From assembly GCA_963932145.1 (NCBI GenBank), contig OZ010605.1:23401672-23465671 (forward strand): a DNA stretch of 64,000 bases, read 5' to 3'. The notes beneath the pieces were generated by a model. It made no database searches and was not told the origin of the DNA. It saw only the letters and a program-made list of their open reading frames with translations. This DNA is from Acanthosepion lycidas. Its lineage: Eukaryota > Mollusca > Cephalopoda > Sepiida > Sepiidae. Of the stretch, positions 23,985 to 35,558 are shown piece after piece. Position numbers and translations under genes: made by a program. How positions within the stretch are numbered: position 1 is the stretch's first letter; each line of letters opens with the position of its first letter.

Positions 23985-24655
23985 GTCCAATATCAACATA
24001 CGGTATATTAACATCTAGAATTGATATACTGTATATTAATATCCAATGTCGATATACAGTATGACAATATCCAGGCTTGATATCGATAATATTATATAGG
24101 TAATATTAGGTACATAATGATCAAGATTGATATATAGTGAATCAATATCCACGATTGATTTACAGTGTATTAATGTACAAGATTAATATACAGTATATTA
24201 CTGTCTAAGAATTATATATGGTATATTAATGTCCAAGATGTATATACAGAATATTCATGACCAAGATGGATATATGGTATTTTAATGTCTAAGAATGATA
24301 TACATTATAATAATGTCCAAGATTGGTGTACCGTATATAAATATCTGAAATTGATATACAGTATATTAATGGTGATATACGGAATGTCCCAGACGTATTA
24401 GTGGCCAAGCTGGATATATAGTATATTAATATCCAAGATTTATAAACAGTATAATAATGTCCACGTTTAATATAGAGTATATTAATGCCCCAAATCGATA
24501 TTCGGTATATTAATATCAAAGATTTATATACTGTATATTAATGACCAGTATTGATAGACGGTATTTTAATGTCGCAGATTGATGTATGGTAATGTTCAAA
24601 ATTGATATAAAGTATATTAATGTCCAACATTGATATACGATATATTAATGTGGGG
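23985..24655. repeat. 28-bp AT-rich minisatellite, about 23 copies
   Basis: The unit is GATTGATATACAGTATATTA plus ATRTCCAA. Copies are diverged by point changes and small indels over about 670 bp. The unit contains short inverted elements (GATATAC, GTATATTAAT). Confidence 0.9.
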
Positions 24656-25535
24656 CGAGATGGTGTCGATGCATTTCTTATCTTAGAACCTGTTCTTTTA
24701 TTGATTTGGAAATTTGGTTATTTATTTTAATCTAGCTTTATTACCTGTAAATCTCTCACTGTATTTTGTATTGAAAACTTAGCTGTTTATATATGGATTC
24801 TTTGTGACAGCGTTGCGTTAATAAGAGATGTGAAGCTTACCAAACCGCTATATCCAGGCAGAATTTTAAATACTCTTCTACTATATAATGCAACTTTTCC
24901 CGTGTACAGATAACTGCATGTAACTATGCAAGTTTATATTCTTCGGATTAAATTAGGGCTCAGAAGAAAATAGAGAACCGTTCTTCTTTTCTATTTATTT
25001 ATCTGGAAAGTTTAGAAAGATTTAATTATTTTGAAAGCTACTCTAGATTTGTTTAATACTTGTTCGCGGCAATTCATTCATGGTCGGTTGGAATTTAAGA
25101 ATATTCATCACTGATATATTTGAAACTTTAATGGTGCATAAAAATGTATGCCTATTCCTTATTTTTCCCCAGGGACAAATATTAATGATTCTGTAACATT
25201 GGATAAAGCTTTATGGAATATATTTTGCTTCTCAAATGAATGGTTGAATAGCATTCCCCTATTCCCAAAGAATCAGGAAATGGGCCCTTTTATGAGGATC
25301 GTGTTGCTAAAATTTCTGACTTTAAAATTTTCGAAAAAATAATCCATATTCTGATCTTATTCGATTACACTTGTTTCATTATCTTTCTTCTTTATTGATA
25401 TTTTTCCGGTTTTGTTTATATCTGCATTTTTTCTCATTTCTTTTTCATTCTTTCTCTCGATATTCCTTCCTTTATTCTTTCATGTTTTTATGAATTTTCA
25501 TGTTTATATTCTTTTTTTATTCAACTTAAAAAAAA
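24656..25535. other. Intergenic DNA, nothing recognised
   Basis: AT-rich, no supported feature. Confidence 0.5.
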
Positions 25536-25539
25536 TTTC

Positions 25540-26475
25540 CCCATTTTGATTTGTCTTTCTTTCTTTCGCCATTTCTTTTTTCTTTCGTTACTCGCCATTT
25601 TTCTTTTTCTTTCTTTCGTTATTTATTTACCTTTTTTTCTTTTCCCTTTTTCTTTCTTTCGTTATTTATTTACTTTTTTCTTTTCCCTTTTTCTTGCTTT
25701 CGTTATTTATTTACCTTCTTTCTTTTCCGTTTTCTTTTTCTTTCTTTCTTTCTTTCGTTATTCATTTACATTCTTTCTTTTTCTTTTTTTCCTTATTTAT
25801 TTACCTTCTTTCTTTTCCGTTTTCTTTTTCTTTCTTTCTTTCCTTCGTTATTCATTTACATTCTTTCTTTTTCTTTTTTTCCTTATTTATTTACCTTCTC
25901 TCTTTTCCGTTTTCTTTTTCTTTCTTTCTTTCGTTATTCATTTACATTCTTTCTTTTTCTTTTTTTCCTTATTTATTTACCTTCTTTCTTTTCCGTTTTC
26001 TTTTTCTTTCTTTCTTTCATTCGTTATTTATTTTCCTTTTTTCTTTCTTTCTTTCCTTCGTTATACATTTACCTTTTTCTTTTTCTTTCGTTATTTATTT
26101 ACCTTTCTTATTTTTATTTTTCCTTTTCTTTCTTTCGTTATTTATTTGCCTTCTTTTTCTCTCCCTTTCTTTCCTTATATATTTACCTTCATTCTTTTTC
26201 TTTTTCGTTCCTTCTTTATTTATTTACCTGTTTTCTTTTCCTTTTTCTTTCTTTCTTTCGTTATTTATTTACATCCTTTCTTTTTCTTTTTATTTCTTTC
26301 GTTATACATTTACTTTTTTCTTTTTCTTTCGTTATTTATTTACCTTTCTTATTTTTATTTTTCCTTTTCTTTCTTTCCTTATTTATTTGCCTTCTTTTTC
26401 TTTTTCCTTTCTTTCCTTATATATTTACCTTCTTTCTTCTTCTTTTTCGTTCCTTCTTTATTTAGTTACCTTCTT
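25540..26475 (+). repeat. Polypyrimidine minisatellite with higher-order periodicity
   Basis: Over 900 bp of C/T-rich plus strand is built from CTTTCTTT tracts punctuated by CGTTATTTATTTACCTT-like spacers. Three units of about 86-90 bp start near 25756, 25846 and 25932. A longer block recurs at a 241-bp spacing (26059 and 26300, CGTTATACATTTAC). All three plus-strand frames stay open for about 300 codons because stops are rare in this composition. These Phe/Ser/Leu-rich frames are not credible proteins. Confidence 0.95.
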
Positions 26476-26952
26476 CGTTTCCCTGATTCTCCACTTATTC
26501 TCTTTGTTTTTCATCTCCGCTGTGGAGTTTATTCACATTTCTACACTTGTATCGATTTTAAGATTTTGGCCGATAGACTATGTTTAAATTAAATCGGTAA
26601 AGAATGTATACAGTGGGTTGAACAACTCATGCAGTAGAATTCTTGTTCTAATAATTTTAAAAGGTTATAGAATAAATCAGCCGATACACTGAAAAACAAC
26701 CGAGAGGATATCAAATATGAAATCAGTAACCCTTCCCGAAATCATAATCAATGTATCTTAAGTTATTTGCATATTCTGGAATGAAGACTTCCGTTTTTAC
26801 GCACCTCAGTTGTTCTCATGCAGGTTAGCATCAGGAAGAGCTTAAATGGCTGTCTAAGAGGAGTAAAATTAGCAGTTTCTGTTTGGAGGCATTTACAAGC
26901 CATTTTTGCCCAAGTTAACAACTGATCTAAAGTAATTTTCGAGATTAACTGT
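26476..26952. other. Intergenic DNA with a dispersed-repeat fragment
   Basis: Bases 26865-26945 match 165-255 (GGAGGCATTTACAAGCCATT, TTTGCCCAAGTTAACAACTG). The remainder is unassigned. Confidence 0.5.
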
Positions 26953-27106
26953 CACACACAGACTCACACACACACACACACACACACACACATGCATACA
27001 CACACACAGACACATATATATATATATATAAAGAAAAGGACAGTAAGATATATAATCCGGTGTTCTTGTTCTTATAGATATTTTTATTTTTATAAAATAG
27101 TGCTCA

Positions 27107-27136
<30 letters not shown>
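26953..27136. repeat. (CA)n(TA)n - 90-bp module - (TA)n
   Basis: A CA/TA array to about 27030, then the same 90-bp module as at 8129-8218 (ACAGTAAGATATATAATCCG, AAATAGTGCTCAATGTAAAT), then a short TA tract. Confidence 0.85.
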
Positions 27137-27137
<1 letters not shown>

Positions 27138-27699
27138 GATATCAACGATTTTGAATTCTAGAGTCAGACGTTATAATAAAAAAAGCGAATGTCTGTCGGA
27201 AATTTAGGAATAAGTAGTTTTCAAAATTTTTATCATCTATTTTTTGAAATGCCGGGATGGGAGCACGTCTGCCGAAATATCTGGCTGTATCAAATTGCTA
27301 CCAGACATAAAGAATTGATTCTTAAAACTTAAATTATCCTACAAGAAAAACAGTCTCGCAGATATTACTATTTTAGAACTTGCTACTCAACAATAAAATA
27401 CCTGAAAACGATAGGTCAAATAACGGAAGCAAAAACAGCATATATACAGGGCCGTTTACTCGGCTTTGTTTAACGATAAAGAGGCATTTCATTCCTTAGC
27501 AATCTTTAACTTACTAGAGTGGGTTTACAAATGGAGGCGTATATGAAAAAAATTACATTCTCAGCTGTAATATCCTGAAGAATATCATACAACGTGATGA
27601 AAAACAAATAACACGATAAGATAACAAAAGATAATGTAAGTTAAATAAAACAATGTCTAACGATAAGGAACAAATGCTTACAAAATATAATAAAGGACC
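27137..27699. other. Intergenic DNA, nothing recognised
   Basis: No supported feature. Confidence 0.5.
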
Positions 27700-28075
27700 C
27701 TGCACCTTCTTTTGTAAGGTGCATAGTCCTGTTGCTAAACATATGTTCGTCCAGCAGCTACACTCTCTTGACCCAGGGTATCCCTACCACATCACGGTAC
27801 ATGATGTTGCCCACTGTGTTGAGTTTGAGGCCCTCACTAACAAATTCGGGAGTTCTATTCTCATCAGAACGATCAGATTGAGATGCCGTCCCTTCGTACT
27901 CCCCATTATAATCATCCAACTCTTTCCGAATCCTCTGCACTATCCTCATATCGAAACCCAAACACACTGAACTGTTCGTAGTGGAGCTTCTGGTGCGAAT
28001 GCCCAGCAGTACAGCAGGTTTATGAAGGAACACGGGTGCCCATAGAAAAACATGAATATGCACATGCGTGCGTTC
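27700..28075 (-). pseudogene. mariner-like transposase, N-terminal half, internally deleted
   Basis: A minus-strand open frame from 28063 to 27758 gives SSVCLGFDMRIVQRIRKELD then YNGEYEGTASQSDRSDENRT, the helix-turn-helix region of the same family as the 8.6, 22.4 and 5.0 kb copies. EFVSE is joined directly to GLKLN, followed out of frame by a DVV-PWVKRV-AAGRTYV-QQD block that normally precedes the second catalytic aspartate. The junction is the same as in the 22.4-kb copy. The rest of the catalytic domain is missing. It is the best preserved DNA-binding segment of this family in the window. Confidence 0.75.
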
Positions 28076-28289
28076 CTAAAGTTGTTTAAAAAAGACGCAA
28101 ATATGATAATTGGAAAAAGTTGTTATTCATTACAACAAGATATATTTTATTCTACGGATTAAACGCTTGACAAATGGACATATTACCACGAAACTTTGAT
28201 GTCGGGGAAAATTACAGTTAAAAACATATTATATAAATATATATTTTTATATAAATATATATTTTTTACTAAATAGATTAAATTCGATA

Positions 28290-28440
28290 TATACTTAATT
28301 TATTTGTTTAAACGTTATTTGCTTACAGATGGATACTCATTTTTGAATAGATGCTCCGATTTTAATTACCGGGTCGAATACATTTCTAACACAATTTCTC
28401 GAATATTCGAACTGGTAGATGGAAATAAATAAATTTGCTT
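28290..28440 (+). repeat. Deletion derivative of the 56-kb inverted-repeat element
   Basis: AAACGTTATTTGC, GGATACTCAT, GAATAGATGCTCC, then CGAATATTCGAACTGGTAGA and AAATAAATAAA match end segments of the element at 56.08-56.60 kb, joined with most of the middle missing. Confidence 0.55.
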
Positions 28441-28719
28441 ACAAAACAATGTAATATACCAAGCCACGGTAAAATCAGAATATAATGAAGAAAAAATATA
28501 CATAGGAGTAACTGAAGAACTCTGGAAACAAAGAAACTATGCACACAAATAGTAAATACGTGAACCGCACGATTTTTTTCAGTACATCTGGGAAATTAAA
28601 AACAAAAAGCAAATCACACCAAAAATATCATGGAAAACAAGGAAAAGAACATCAATCTATAACAAGCAATCCAAAAACTGCAAACTTTATTTGGAGAAAA
28701 AATAGCTATTATTACTTTC

Positions 28720-29400
28720 CAGACCAAAGCAAACTACGAAATACATGATCACAACTCATCTCAAAATGCAGACACGAAGATAAACTTTTACTACGTTACT
28801 TAAAAATCGAAAACTGAAAAGAATAAATAAAAATATTAGGTTGGTGCAAAAATAATATCGTTTTTTGACGTAGTGTTTAACGTCAAAAAACAATATTATT
28901 GTTGCACCAACCTAATACATAAAATAAATAAGAAAAAAACAAGTAAAATCTACTTAATCCAAGGAAATAAACAATTTCACAAATCACTCCCGCAAAAATA
29001 ACCCCTAGAATAGACTGAAAAGAATAAATGAAAATTTAAAAAAATAAACAAGAAAAAATAATCAATCCAAATAAATAAGTAAAGTAATTAAAAAAATAAA
29101 TTAGCAATCCACTCCCACCTAAATAACCGTTAAAGTAGACTACAACAATCAATAAAAAATTGGACGGAAATATAGATGTAATTAACTTCCCAGACCAAAA
29201 CAAACTACTAAATAAACAATCACAATTCATCTCAAAAACATTTTACTCCGTTACTTAAAAAATAGAAAACCAAACAGAATAAATAAAAATATATAAAATA
29301 AAATAAATAAGAAGAAACAAGTAAAATAAATTAATCCAAATAAATAAATAAGCAATTAACAAACCACTCCTTCCAAAATAACCATTAGAATAGACTACCC
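28720..29400 (+). repeat. Tandemly duplicated A-rich segment
   Basis: Three related units: about 28720-29016 (interrupted by a MITE), a partial 29017-29141 and 29190-29396. Shared landmarks: CAGACCAAARCAAACTAC, CGTTACTTAAAAA, GAATAAATAAAAATAT, AATCCAA, CACTCC and AGAATAGACT. No coding content. Confidence 0.8.
28836..28915. mobile_element. mariner-type MITE, copy 2 (80 bp)
   Basis: TTAGGTTGGTGCAAAAATAA to TTGCACCAACCTAA, palindromic, flanked by TA at 28834-28835 and 28916-28917. It is shorter than the 101-bp copies because the stem interior is reduced (no GACGTAATAAT block). The neighbouring duplicated unit at 29.28 kb retains the uninterrupted site. Confidence 0.9.
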
Positions 29401-29596
29401 ACAATGCACCACTGACCCATATATAAATAATCGAGAAAAAAACTTAACACATTTGGCGTGATGATTGCGTTTAGCATGAAACTGTCTGTCGCCCCTGAGT
29501 GTTAACTTCAATGTTCACTTTTATATCTACATACGATCTATCTCTGATATTGAGCGCTCTATCCCATAAATATAGCATATCTTAAAACGCTATTTC

Positions 29597-29598
<2 letters not shown>

Positions 29599-29688
<90 letters not shown>

Positions 29689-29710
29689 CAGAGACAGAGA
29701 GATGAGATAC
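29599..29710. repeat. (TA)n followed by GA/GACA-rich tract
   Basis: TA array to 29655, then GAGAGAGACAGAGACAG-type repeats to about 29703. Confidence 0.95.
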
Positions 29711-30135
29711 ATACATACGTACATACATACTTGAAGAGAGAATGAGTCTCATATCTGCAAATTTAAATGGAGCGAATGTCTAACAGGATGTACGTAAGAC
29801 ATGAAAAAATATATAAAGCGAAAAGTAGAAGTGAAGGCAAAAGATGAAGTGAGATGCCATTTATTATTTGATTTCTTTTTCGTCCTTTGCAATGTCTGCG
29901 TTCGTGCGTGCGTGAAATTGGTCGAAATTCGAAGGTGCTGCGTTTTGTTGACTCGACCGAAATGGATGTGCACGGAATTATGAGAAGACAACGTAGGAGG
30001 AGAATTTATCTTGTGAACAGGAGTAAACAATCTTTTACTTATCCTCAGGTAAAAGAAAATCGATACTTGATCGATATTAGATCACACATGACCTTGCAAA
30101 AGCACAAGATAAAAATTTAATCAGTTTTTTTTAGC
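29711..30135. other. Intergenic DNA
   Basis: Overlapping open frames of 60-93 codons on both strands near 29.75-30.12 kb have no recognisable product and no agreement in strand. Nothing is called. Confidence 0.4.
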
Positions 30136-30203
30136 CACACTCACAAACACATACATGTACACATGTGCAAAACCAAAACTCACACACACATACACATACA
30201 CAA

Positions 30204-30281
<78 letters not shown>

Positions 30282-30290
30282 TTGTGCGTG
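30136..30290. repeat. (CA)n(TA)n compound microsatellite
   Basis: Interrupted CA-rich sequence followed by a TA array to about 30275. Alternating-residue frames on both strands are artefacts. Confidence 0.95.
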
Positions 30291-30469
30291 TGTGTATCAT
30301 ATAACATAGCATATGAATGGTCACTATCAAAACGTGCTATCCACATAACCATATATAGAGAAATTGTGGCAAGCATTTAAGAACAATTTATTGCATAAAT
30401 AAGAACGAAAAATCCAATGGGAAAACGTTGATTTTTAAATAAATTTCTTTAATTTATGCAAGAATAAAA

Positions 30470-30560
30470 GACCAATTTCAAGACCTGACGACATCCAAGT
30501 TGGGACCTCGAAAACCACTCGATGCTAGTATTAAGTGGATCCTTCTTCAGTAATGTTGAT
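30470..30560 (+). repeat. Hammerhead-like / retroposon-tail module
   Basis: CTGACGA at 30485-30491, a short hairpin (TCCAA/TTGGGA), GAAA at 30510-30513, a seven-pair stem with one mismatch (AACCACT/AGTGGAT, 30513-30519 with 30534-30540), then C at 30541. The order fits a hammerhead with N7 = C. However, the 10.1-11.1 position is C/C rather than G-C and stem I does not pair well, so I list it as a module and not as a ribozyme. Confidence 0.35.
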
Positions 30561-31756
30561 TATTTTCTAACTGAATTTCTAAGCTGTGGAATTATCATTA
30601 TTTATATTATCGGCACTCAGACTATACTTTATAATATGAATGTTTCGTTCGTTGTGTCCCTCCTCTGACAGTTAACGTTTAAAATCTATAGCCTGTTACA
30701 AAATGATTGTAGATTTTAACATTTTTCTAAAATTATCTATTTTGTAATTGTCTTTTCATAATATAGGCGGGTCAAAATAGGCATCTTCTCAATACTACTG
30801 TATTTTTTTTAATTATTTCATACCAAGCAAGGTGGGAATGCCACTAATACGTAGGTGGTTACAGAGAATGAAATTGAGAGAAAAAACTGAGGAAAAGACA
30901 ATAGATGAACGGGTTTCAAGAAGATACAAAATGGCGAGTTGCATTTAAATTCTGGAAGGTTGTAGCAATCAGGGAAGAAAGTAAATGGTTCGACGGGCAG
31001 GAAGTGCAAGAAAAAGAAATGTTGCAGAAGAACTGGCGGTTCCAGGTAGCTATTTTAACAATAAATGGGTGAGACTTATATGCCAGACTAGTAGCACTCT
31101 TAAAGTCATGTAGCCGTGTATCAGGGTGAAAAATGGTCGTCAGAGACGTCGCCATAAGAATAGTTGTAGAAAAGACAGAGGGAAGCCACGAAGTGAAGTG
31201 CAGATCCCGCAATGTCATTACAACTTATTTATTTGCAGTTATTTAGAATTATTAGGAGTTTTAATTTGTGGTATACAACAACCTCCTTCAAGTAGGATAG
31301 GATATTTCTTCGTTTATTTTCTTCAATCGATCCTCAGGAGTAGTTATCTAAAATCGTTGACACATAGGGATTGGGTTGACTATGTGTATTCAGACAGATG
31401 TTCATTTTGAGGGGAGAAATGAGTGGGTGATATGGGTACCTTTCTGAGAAAGACAATGATGCCATTCTCTGACAATGGATTTAATTTGGTAAAGTCTATT
31501 ATTTGGATACGATTTCCATCAATCTTACCATTTGTTTCAATTGTATGAGATTATAGTCGCTCGAAGTCAGAATACGGTACTTCCAAATATTAAATGTCCA
31601 TTTTAAAGATTCCTTTACTAACAAGTCTGTGTTTAGTTTCCGCAGATTTAACATAAGTAGATGAGATTGATCCTGTTCAGTAATTTAACTATTAGCGTAT
31701 TGTTTGTGTTTCTGTTTCTAAGTGTTGTAAGATCTCTGTGACTGAAAGGTCAGGAG
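30561..31756. other. Intergenic DNA, nothing recognised
   Basis: Open frames of 63-100 codons at 30.8-31.4 kb could be remnants of an old element, but I cannot identify a domain. Confidence 0.4.
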
Positions 31757-33385
31757 ATGAGGCACAAGGTCCATCACCCCTCAGTGAAGGCAGTAATCAA
31801 CATCAGTCAACACCAACTGAATACCTCTAAGAAGTCAGCAATGAACACAGGTCTCAACTTTGCAACAACCATCAAGCTGATACCGTACTTGGACATCATT
31901 ATACGAATCGAGGAAATAGCCATGAATATTCCTCAGACTCGAGCAGATAATATAAGATAGTGAAACAGTTACTGGAGAAAGTCAAGCCGCACAAATCAAA
32001 CTTCAAAAACCTGGAGAGTAGCATTTAAAAACCTTAAGAGGAATGACGTCATCATCAAGATACTACCAGCCGACAAAGGCAAAACGACTGTAGTGATGGA
32101 CAAAACGTAATATACAGGAAATCTGGAAGACCTGATTAGAAATGGCAGCTCTAGTAAAGTAAAGAAATATACAGCAATAAAAACAGAACGAAAACTGTTG
32201 CAGATCTTAATCAAGAACATAGGCCATCTCCTACCTAAGACATACAATTTTGTAGCAAGCCACATACGGTCCACCGAAATTTCACATATAAGATATACAT
32301 CTCAAGCCAATCGTTAGCTGCCAAGGCCCTCTGTGCCGACCTCTGCGTCGCTCTCTTGTAGATACTATCCAGCCATTAATATAAAAGTATCGATCATATG
32401 TCGGAAACTTCTCCCACTCTGTGGAAATAGTCAAAGACGCCTCCATCCAATCCAACTAGATGGTGAACCTGGAGGTGGTGAGTTTGTTCACCAAGGTACT
32501 CACGGAGGTGGCACTATCGGTCGTCAGTGACAGATTAGTCTCGGACTCATCCGTAAGAGATCGAACCAGTACACCAATAGATAACCTGATGGAGATGCTG
32601 ACTTTCTGTACACAAGTAACACGATTCGGGATGGGATCAAATATATATCGGCAGGAAGAATGTTTAGTCATTATATATATGGAATACTTCGAGGGGACGG
32701 CATTGATATCAACATCGCTGAAGCCCATTCAATGCCTGAGATATGTTGATGACACTTAGAGTGGCGACCCAGAGACATATGAACAAGAAATGGTAAACAT
32801 GGGCAGTAACCTAGAACGTAACAACTCTGGGTACATGACAACAGCTCCCACGAACTGGGATAGAAAGTTGCAAGGGTATAACAACACTCAGAAAACTGCC
32901 TACCCTATGAGAAGAAATTATCGGAAAAAATACAAAAGATATGTGGGACATCAGGAACACCTTCAAAAGTGGTTCAACGTTTCGCAGACCCCTTTTCTGA
33001 ATAAGGCCTCCCATAGAGGGAAATGTGATTAAAGACTGTGTACGCCATGACATGTTGCTATGGAAATAAATATAATTGATAAAGAGGCCGTTCCCTTAAG
33101 ATAAGACTACAGGAACACTGTAAAGCCGTAACATGAAGGGAATAAAAAAAATATAATGCGTAGCTGACCACATATGGAGGGAAAAGTGAAACACCCACCC
33201 GTTGTGCGATGAGGTTGAAATAATAAATTTAGAACATCACTGAGAAATATGAAAACGAATCAGCGAATATGCTAGGCCACAAAAATCTCCTAAGACGACC
33301 AAGCATAGATACGAATACAATATAGGAACCATTAATACGGTGTGGTACGAAAACAGTAACAAGAACAAATATGAGCTTTGGTAAA
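31757..33385 (+). pseudogene. Penelope-like retroelement: RT plus GIY-YIG relic
   Basis: Conceptual translation, with frameshifts, shows in order GLNFA and IPYLDIIIRIEEIAMNIP (31.85-31.93 kb), KRNDVIIKILPADKGKTTVV (32.03-32.10 kb), a degraded GPPKFH...LKPIVS block, VVSLFTKV (about 32.47 kb), QEECLV joined to IYMEYFEGTAL, and LRYVDDT (32.74 kb, the YxDD catalytic box). Further on come EISEKIQKICGTSG and CVYAMTCCYGNKYN with RSLKIRLQEHCKAV (GIY-YIG endonuclease, about 33.04-33.12 kb). Then follow DHIW and SIDTNTIWEPLI-like sequence at about 33.30 kb. This order is diagnostic of endonuclease-bearing Penelope-like elements. The block that should read MGSPLSPVIAN is deleted, about 100 codons after YVDD are missing, and stops occur throughout, so it is inactive. 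Confidence 0.85.
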
Positions 33386-33444
33386 AAAGTGAACTGAGAC
33401 AGTAGGTTTATAAGTCCCAAAACTTCATTCACTGACGTCTTCAA

Positions 33445-33665
33445 GGAGACATAGCCCAGTTGGTTGAAATAATCCAGTGAGTTGTGAGTTCAGTACCTAA
33501 CCACAGAAGAGTTGAGTTAAAGAGAAATAATGGAAACTACAATATCCTGAAGATGGATGGTACGTGGTTAAAATAAAGTGTTCTGTTTGAACTTCCAACG
33601 GTCGAAACGTCATGTTTCTGGTAACAAAATAAATATCCATTTCTGTTATATCTCCATATACCATA
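33445..33665 (+). mobile_element. tRNA-derived SINE with CTGAAGA-GAAAC tail
   Basis: ATAGCCCAGTTGGTTG is a good A box (TAGCCCAGTTGG). A decayed B box GTGAGTTCAGTACC follows about 35 bp later. Downstream are CCTGAAGATGG (33547), GGTCGAAACGTC (33599-33610) and ACAAAATAAATA, a tail layout shared with other retroposons here. It begins directly after the Penelope relic. Confidence 0.5.
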
Positions 33666-33989
33666 TGAGATATATTTGAATACATAGATGTAGACATTGT
33701 GGACATATGAATCATAACTGAGTGGTGTCTGTGTTTCAAGTTTCAAGTTGACCTTCAGACACTACTCTTTTAGCGGGCGGTATATCTAACGGGTTATGTA
33801 TGTAGGTCACAAAAGAATTTAAAAAGTTGAAGAAGAGGAACCGAACAGTCAAAATTCTTTTGTTAAGCTTAATACTGAGGCGTATTTAGAATTATGAACT
33901 CTAGATACTTTATTCGTGCCGGTTGAGTCGGCAGAGGAAGTATGTATATAAAAGGTTAGGTTTATTTAAGGTTATAACATCTACATTGT
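33666..33989. other. Intergenic DNA, nothing recognised
   Basis: No supported feature. Confidence 0.4.
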
Positions 33990-34004
33990 CCTTATATATA
34001 TATA

Positions 34005-34408
34005 AGTAATGGAGTAATGGATAGCGGCTTGGATTGATGAATCAGAGAGCCGTGTTCGAATTCCAGTCGAATCCATTACATTCACTTACGTGCTAATATC
34101 CTTGGGAAAGGTGTGAATCCTCTTCTCCCTCCAGCTATCGGTAGATAACAGGACAGAGTGGGTTGTATAGCCTTGGATGGCAACTGGTCGAGGAGAAAGA
34201 CAACTCTGAAATCAAAACCTGCGGAGGGTCGTTTGGGGACCTTGTGGCGCTTAGTGCACCAGGTCTCTGAATTCGGCCCTTCAAAAAGTGTGGCTGGTGT
34301 TGCCCGAAACCTTCACCAGTATAATCAAATCTCATGTGCTGTTGTCCGGTGTCGGTTTCCTGGGAACTGATCTGCTTGACCCTCATACGTCGAATCGACG
34401 GGAGAGTC

Positions 34409-34411
<3 letters not shown>
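34005..34411 (+). mobile_element. tRNA-Arg-like SINE, best preserved copy
   Basis: The head GGAGTAATGGATAGCGGCTT contains the A-box region and TGTTCGAATTCCAG the B box, with about 35 bp between, as in a tRNA-Arg gene. The body follows (TGCTAATATCCTTGGGAAAG, CTTCTCCCTCCAGCTATCGG, GCCTTGGATGGCAAC). The 3' end CCTCATACGTCGAATCGACG then GGAGAGTCGAC runs straight into a (TA)n array, and a similar end (CTCATACGTCGAGCTCGACA) occurs at 60.91 kb. SINEs of tRNA-Arg origin are known from octopus. Confidence 0.7.

Positions 34412-34465
<54 letters not shown>
34412..34465. repeat. (TA)n microsatellite
   Basis: Directly follows the SINE 3' end. Confidence 0.95.
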
Positions 34466-34469
<4 letters not shown>

Positions 34470-34580
34470 GTGTGTATGTTTGTATGTATCTATTATTAAG
34501 ACGAAAGAAAGTCATCCATCGCCCAACAACATCACCATCATCATCATCATCAAGAACACACAAACAGATATTACATTGTG

Positions 34581-34583
<3 letters not shown>

Positions 34584-34617
<34 letters not shown>
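34584..34617. repeat. (TA)n microsatellite
   Basis: Abuts the left arm of an inverted repeat. Confidence 0.95.
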
Positions 34618-34621
<4 letters not shown>

Positions 34622-34760
34622 AGACGTAATCATACAAAGAATTAATTTGCAAAGTTAATGTAATTAATGGCGAAATCTCATTGCTAACAGACATAATAAA
34701 GCATCAACTTACTAACAATTCATTGAATGATACGATCCTTATTACTCATAAATTTTTCAT
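34618..34760 (+). repeat. Left arm of inverted repeat paired with 35.29-35.42 kb
   Basis: AAAGACGTAATCATACAAAG, TTAATGTAATTAATGGCGAA, ATCTCATTGCTAACAGACAT and ACTTACTAACAATTCATTGA pair with the reverse complement of 35290-35425. Both outer ends stop at (TA)n arrays. Confidence 0.75.
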
Positions 34761-34781
34761 ATGATTACTTATTTATACCTA

Positions 34782-34881
<100 letters not shown>

Positions 34882-35289
34882 TGCACAATGTAATGAAAAA
34901 AATGATCAGCAGTACGAAATTCTGGAAAAAAAGAACTATTAAGACATATTACTCTAATAGACCATATAACATAGTCCATGTCTCTTTAACTGGAAATCAC
35001 ATACAACAAAAGATTTGTGGATTTACCACATTACTAAATTCAAACAAACAATTTCTCACTTGAAATATTTAAACTAGAACCGTAGCATTGCGACACCACA
35101 CGTTCTGATATCGCACAACCGTCAATAAATAACACATTCTTAAAAAAAATATCTTTCGGTCTACAGTACATTTATTTCGTTTTGAAGCTTACCTGGAAAT
35201 AGAAAGATTACGGCCTGTCGATAAAAAAAAAAAAAATGTGATATTTTCGATATTTCTAGCCGCCCTGCAACACCAAACTTATTTTACAA

Positions 35290-35535
<246 letters not shown>

Positions 35536-35558
35536 ACTGCACAATGTAAAATCTGTGT

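Noticed and set aside
25546-26592. 348-codon open frame rich in Phe, Ser and Leu
   Set aside because: All three frames are open through a polypyrimidine minisatellite. This is a composition artefact, not a membrane protein.
30485-30541. CTGACGA ... GAAA ... GATC as a hammerhead
   Set aside because: Stem III pairs well, but the 10.1-11.1 pair and stem I fail. Kept only as a hammerhead-like module.
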